Positions 62,635 through 64,000 of a stretch of 64,000 nucleotides of DNA are shown here, one piece after another. The position numbers were made by a program, and so were the translations under genes. Positions within the stretch are counted from its first letter, which is position 1, and the number at the start of each line of letters is the position of its first letter. Source of the stretch: Streptococcus suis S735 (GTDB lineage Bacteria; Bacillota; Bacilli; Lactobacillales; Streptococcaceae); NCBI RefSeq assembly GCF_000294495.1, contig NC_018526.1, positions 1,798,001-1,862,000 of the forward strand. Reading direction: 5' to 3'. The notes under the pieces were generated by a model that was not told where the DNA came from, made no database searches, and saw nothing but the letters and a program-made list of their open reading frames with translations.

Positions 62635-62946
62635 CTACCCCTCCATCATTTTTAGGGCAGCCTCTAGCACCTTAGCTCCGTTCATCACTCCGTAATCCAT
62701 CATATTGATAGCATCTACCTTAATAGTTGGCTCAAATTTTGCCTTATAGTCGTTCAATAGGAATTTTACTTGTGGACCTAAGAGTAATACATCAATCTCT
62801 TTTTGAGCAACTTCATTATCGGCTTCAGATACTGGAACAGCCCAAATAGTTGCTTCAACCCCTGTTTCTTCTGCTGCTTTTTGCATCTTAGTTACAAGCA
62901 TACTTGTAGACATGCCTGCGTTACAAACTAACATAATGTGTTTCAT
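62635..62946 (-). CDS. PTS EIIB, lactose/cellobiose family
   Basis: A 103-residue EIIB with active cysteine Cys8 in MLVCNAGMSTS and LLLGPQVKFLL later, as in CelA/LacE-B-type proteins. It follows the PRD regulator by 12 bp, so regulator and transporter appear to share a transcript. Confidence 0.94.
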   Translation of the reverse strand: MKHIMLVCNAGMSTSMLVTKMQKAAEETGVEATIWAVPVSEADNEVAQKEIDVLLLGPQVKFLLNDYKAKFEPTIKVDAINMMDYGVMNGAKVLEAALKMMEG

Positions 62947-62958
62947 AAAAAACTCCTC

Positions 62959-64000
62959 CTACCCCTTTCTTTGAATGAGGAGAATAAAAATATCAATTAA
63001 TTCTTTATAATTTGGATGATGTAACAAACGTTCTTGGAGAACTCTATCTTGAACAAAATCAACCAGACAAGGTGAGATATACTTCAGAAATGCATTTCGA
63101 CCCTTTGACGGTGACAATAGGAAGACGAATTGAACTTGCTTTCCATGGCCCCAATCTACAGCATTCTTATATATCCCTACAACAATTTGTTCTGAATAAC
63201 TCATCGGCAAGGCTGGATGAGGAAAGGCTAACCGATTCCCAAAGACAACCGGACTGTAAGATTCTCGTAAATTCACTTGTTCTATAAAGCGATTAACAAA
63301 ATCAGGCTCAATGGATTCGTCCAAAGAGGTTACTAGTTGCTTCAAGGCTACTTCTCGATCACAATCCTCCTCAAGATAGATTATTCTATGTGGAGCAAAT
63401 ACTGCTTCTGCAATCTGCTTAGCCTGACCTACTTCCATTAGCACATTTTCCCCTTGGTCAGGAATAACTGGGGTCGTTTGCTGTAAATGAGATCGAATAG
63501 CCTCAATGTCCTTCTCTGATAGGAAGACGCTGACATTGATAACCGGTGTCATAAAAATTAGATTCGACAAGCTAATGGATGAAATAATCAAATCAACATC
63601 CTTCAGTCGTTCCTCTGTAACTTCATAATAACTAACCGTATCAAGAATTTCTAAGCTGGATGAAAATTCTTTCTCCAAGCGATTCTTTAACATCAATGCA
63701 CTTCCAATTCCGGTAGCACAGACTACCAATACTCTGGTCTTCTTAAATCCCTGATAGCGTTCAATTGCCGCCATCACATGTAAGGTAAGGTAAGCCCACT
63801 CATCATCCGAAATCGAATACCCCATTAGTTCTGGTATCGCTGCAAATGCCATTTTTGTTAATTCGAAAGCCTCAAAATATTGGTCTTTAATTTCAGCAGT
63901 TAGAGGATTTCCCAGTTGAATATTATTCTCCAAACGAATACGTAACGGCATCAAATGGGCCAGAACTCCTTTGAATAGCTGCTGATCCTTTGACAACTCT
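62959..64000 (-). CDS. PRD-domain transcriptional regulator with EIIA domain (partial)
   Basis: The 3' part of a large BglG/LicR-type regulator; its start is beyond the window end, and the frame is open to base 64000. The visible part has the end of a PTS regulation domain (DEWAYLTLHVMAAIERYQG), an EIIB-like domain (TRVLVVCATGIGSALML) and a C-terminal EIIA domain of the mannitol/fructose type (VVFGNRLAFPHPALP with its histidine). It is upstream of the PTS genes and probably activates them when phosphorylated suitably. Confidence 0.9.
   Translation of the reverse strand, partial: ELSKDQQLFKGVLAHLMPLRIRLENNIQLGNPLTAEIKDQYFEAFELTKMAFAAIPELMGYSISDDEWAYLTLHVMAAIERYQGFKKTRVLVVCATGIGSALMLKNRLEKEFSSSLEILDTVSYYEVTEERLKDVDLIISSISLSNLIFMTPVINVSVFLSEKDIEAIRSHLQQTTPVIPDQGENVLMEVGQAKQIAEAVFAPHRIIYLEEDCDREVALKQLVTSLDESIEPDFVNRFIEQVNLRESYSPVVFGNRLAFPHPALPMSYSEQIVVGIYKNAVDWGHGKQVQFVFLLSPSKGRNAFLKYISPCLVDFVQDRVLQERLLHHPNYKELIDIFILLIQRKG

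Noticed and set aside
1-64000. CRISPR arrays, prophage, insertion sequences, tRNA or rRNA genes
   Set aside because: I looked for spaced repeats, transposase or integrase genes and conserved RNA motifs and saw none apart from the SRP RNA.

Overview
The window looks like the chromosome of a streptococcus, most likely Streptococcus suis. It is low-GC Firmicute DNA with streptococcal gene orders: rpmH apart from rnpA-yidC-jag, tatD-rnmV near rsmA, dut-phosphatase-radA, and a short SRP RNA next to tadA. Three features point to S. suis in particular: a surface-anchored amylopullulanase (ApuA), a satR-satA-satB efflux locus, and a highly structured intergenic repeat I recognise from that species. 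Almost every gene is on the minus strand. The exceptions are gpsA-galU and one NUDIX gene. I see no rRNA, tRNA, CRISPR array, prophage or insertion sequence.

Layout. 1-5.4 kb: rsmA, then an accessory patch (DUF1697, yefM-yoeB, NUDIX, a relBE-type pair, an unknown gene), then rnmV, tatD and rpmH. 5.5-10.4 kb: jag/khpB, yidC, rnpA, argH, argG. 10.5-15.8 kb: niacin uptake (niaX) with its repressor niaR, a double VOC protein, a plus-strand NUDIX, and methionine salvage (mmuM, mmuP). 15.8-24 kb: gltX, an MFS carrier, a LytTR regulator with a LiaF-like membrane partner, an AIM24 protein, carbonic anhydrase, radA, a histidine phosphatase and dut. 24-28 kb: the heterodimeric exporter SatAB and its MarR-type regulator. 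28-35.4 kb: gpsA, galU, rhomboid, 5-FTHF cyclo-ligase, two lysine/DAP genes, a structured repeat, a gene split by a frameshift, and a phosphatase. 35.4-40.5 kb: pgi, an unknown P-loop gene, SRP RNA, tadA, a candidate small RNA and tkt. 40.6-49.1 kb: a complete L-ascorbate utilisation locus (ulaG, PRD regulator, psiE-like gene, ulaFEDCBA). 49.3-56.8 kb: apuA and its LacI-family regulator. 57-60 kb: a polar amino-acid ABC importer and a CHAP-domain secreted protein. 60.2-64 kb: a lactose/cellobiose-family PTS operon with DUF3284, a newly noticed 48-residue membrane protein, and a PRD regulator cut by the window end.

Regulation is unusually readable. Consensus promoters carry operator-like sequences that fit the neighbouring regulators: an ArgR-like box inside the argG promoter, a NiaR-type palindrome over the niaX -35, a MET-box upstream of mmuP, LytTR direct repeats 21 bp apart upstream of the LytTR gene, a palindrome over the satR -10, a shared element at identical spacing in front of ulaA and ulaG, and a shared TGCAAACGTTTTC element in front of apuA and its regulator. 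Carbon use dominates the right half: ascorbate, alpha-glucans and a beta-glucoside-type sugar feed transketolase and phosphoglucose isomerase. Points most worth a second look are the LytTR/LiaF-like pair, the candidate small RNA at 38.4 kb, the toxin-antitoxin patch between rnmV and rsmA, the frameshifted gene at 34.0 kb and the small membrane protein coupled to the PTS EIIC.
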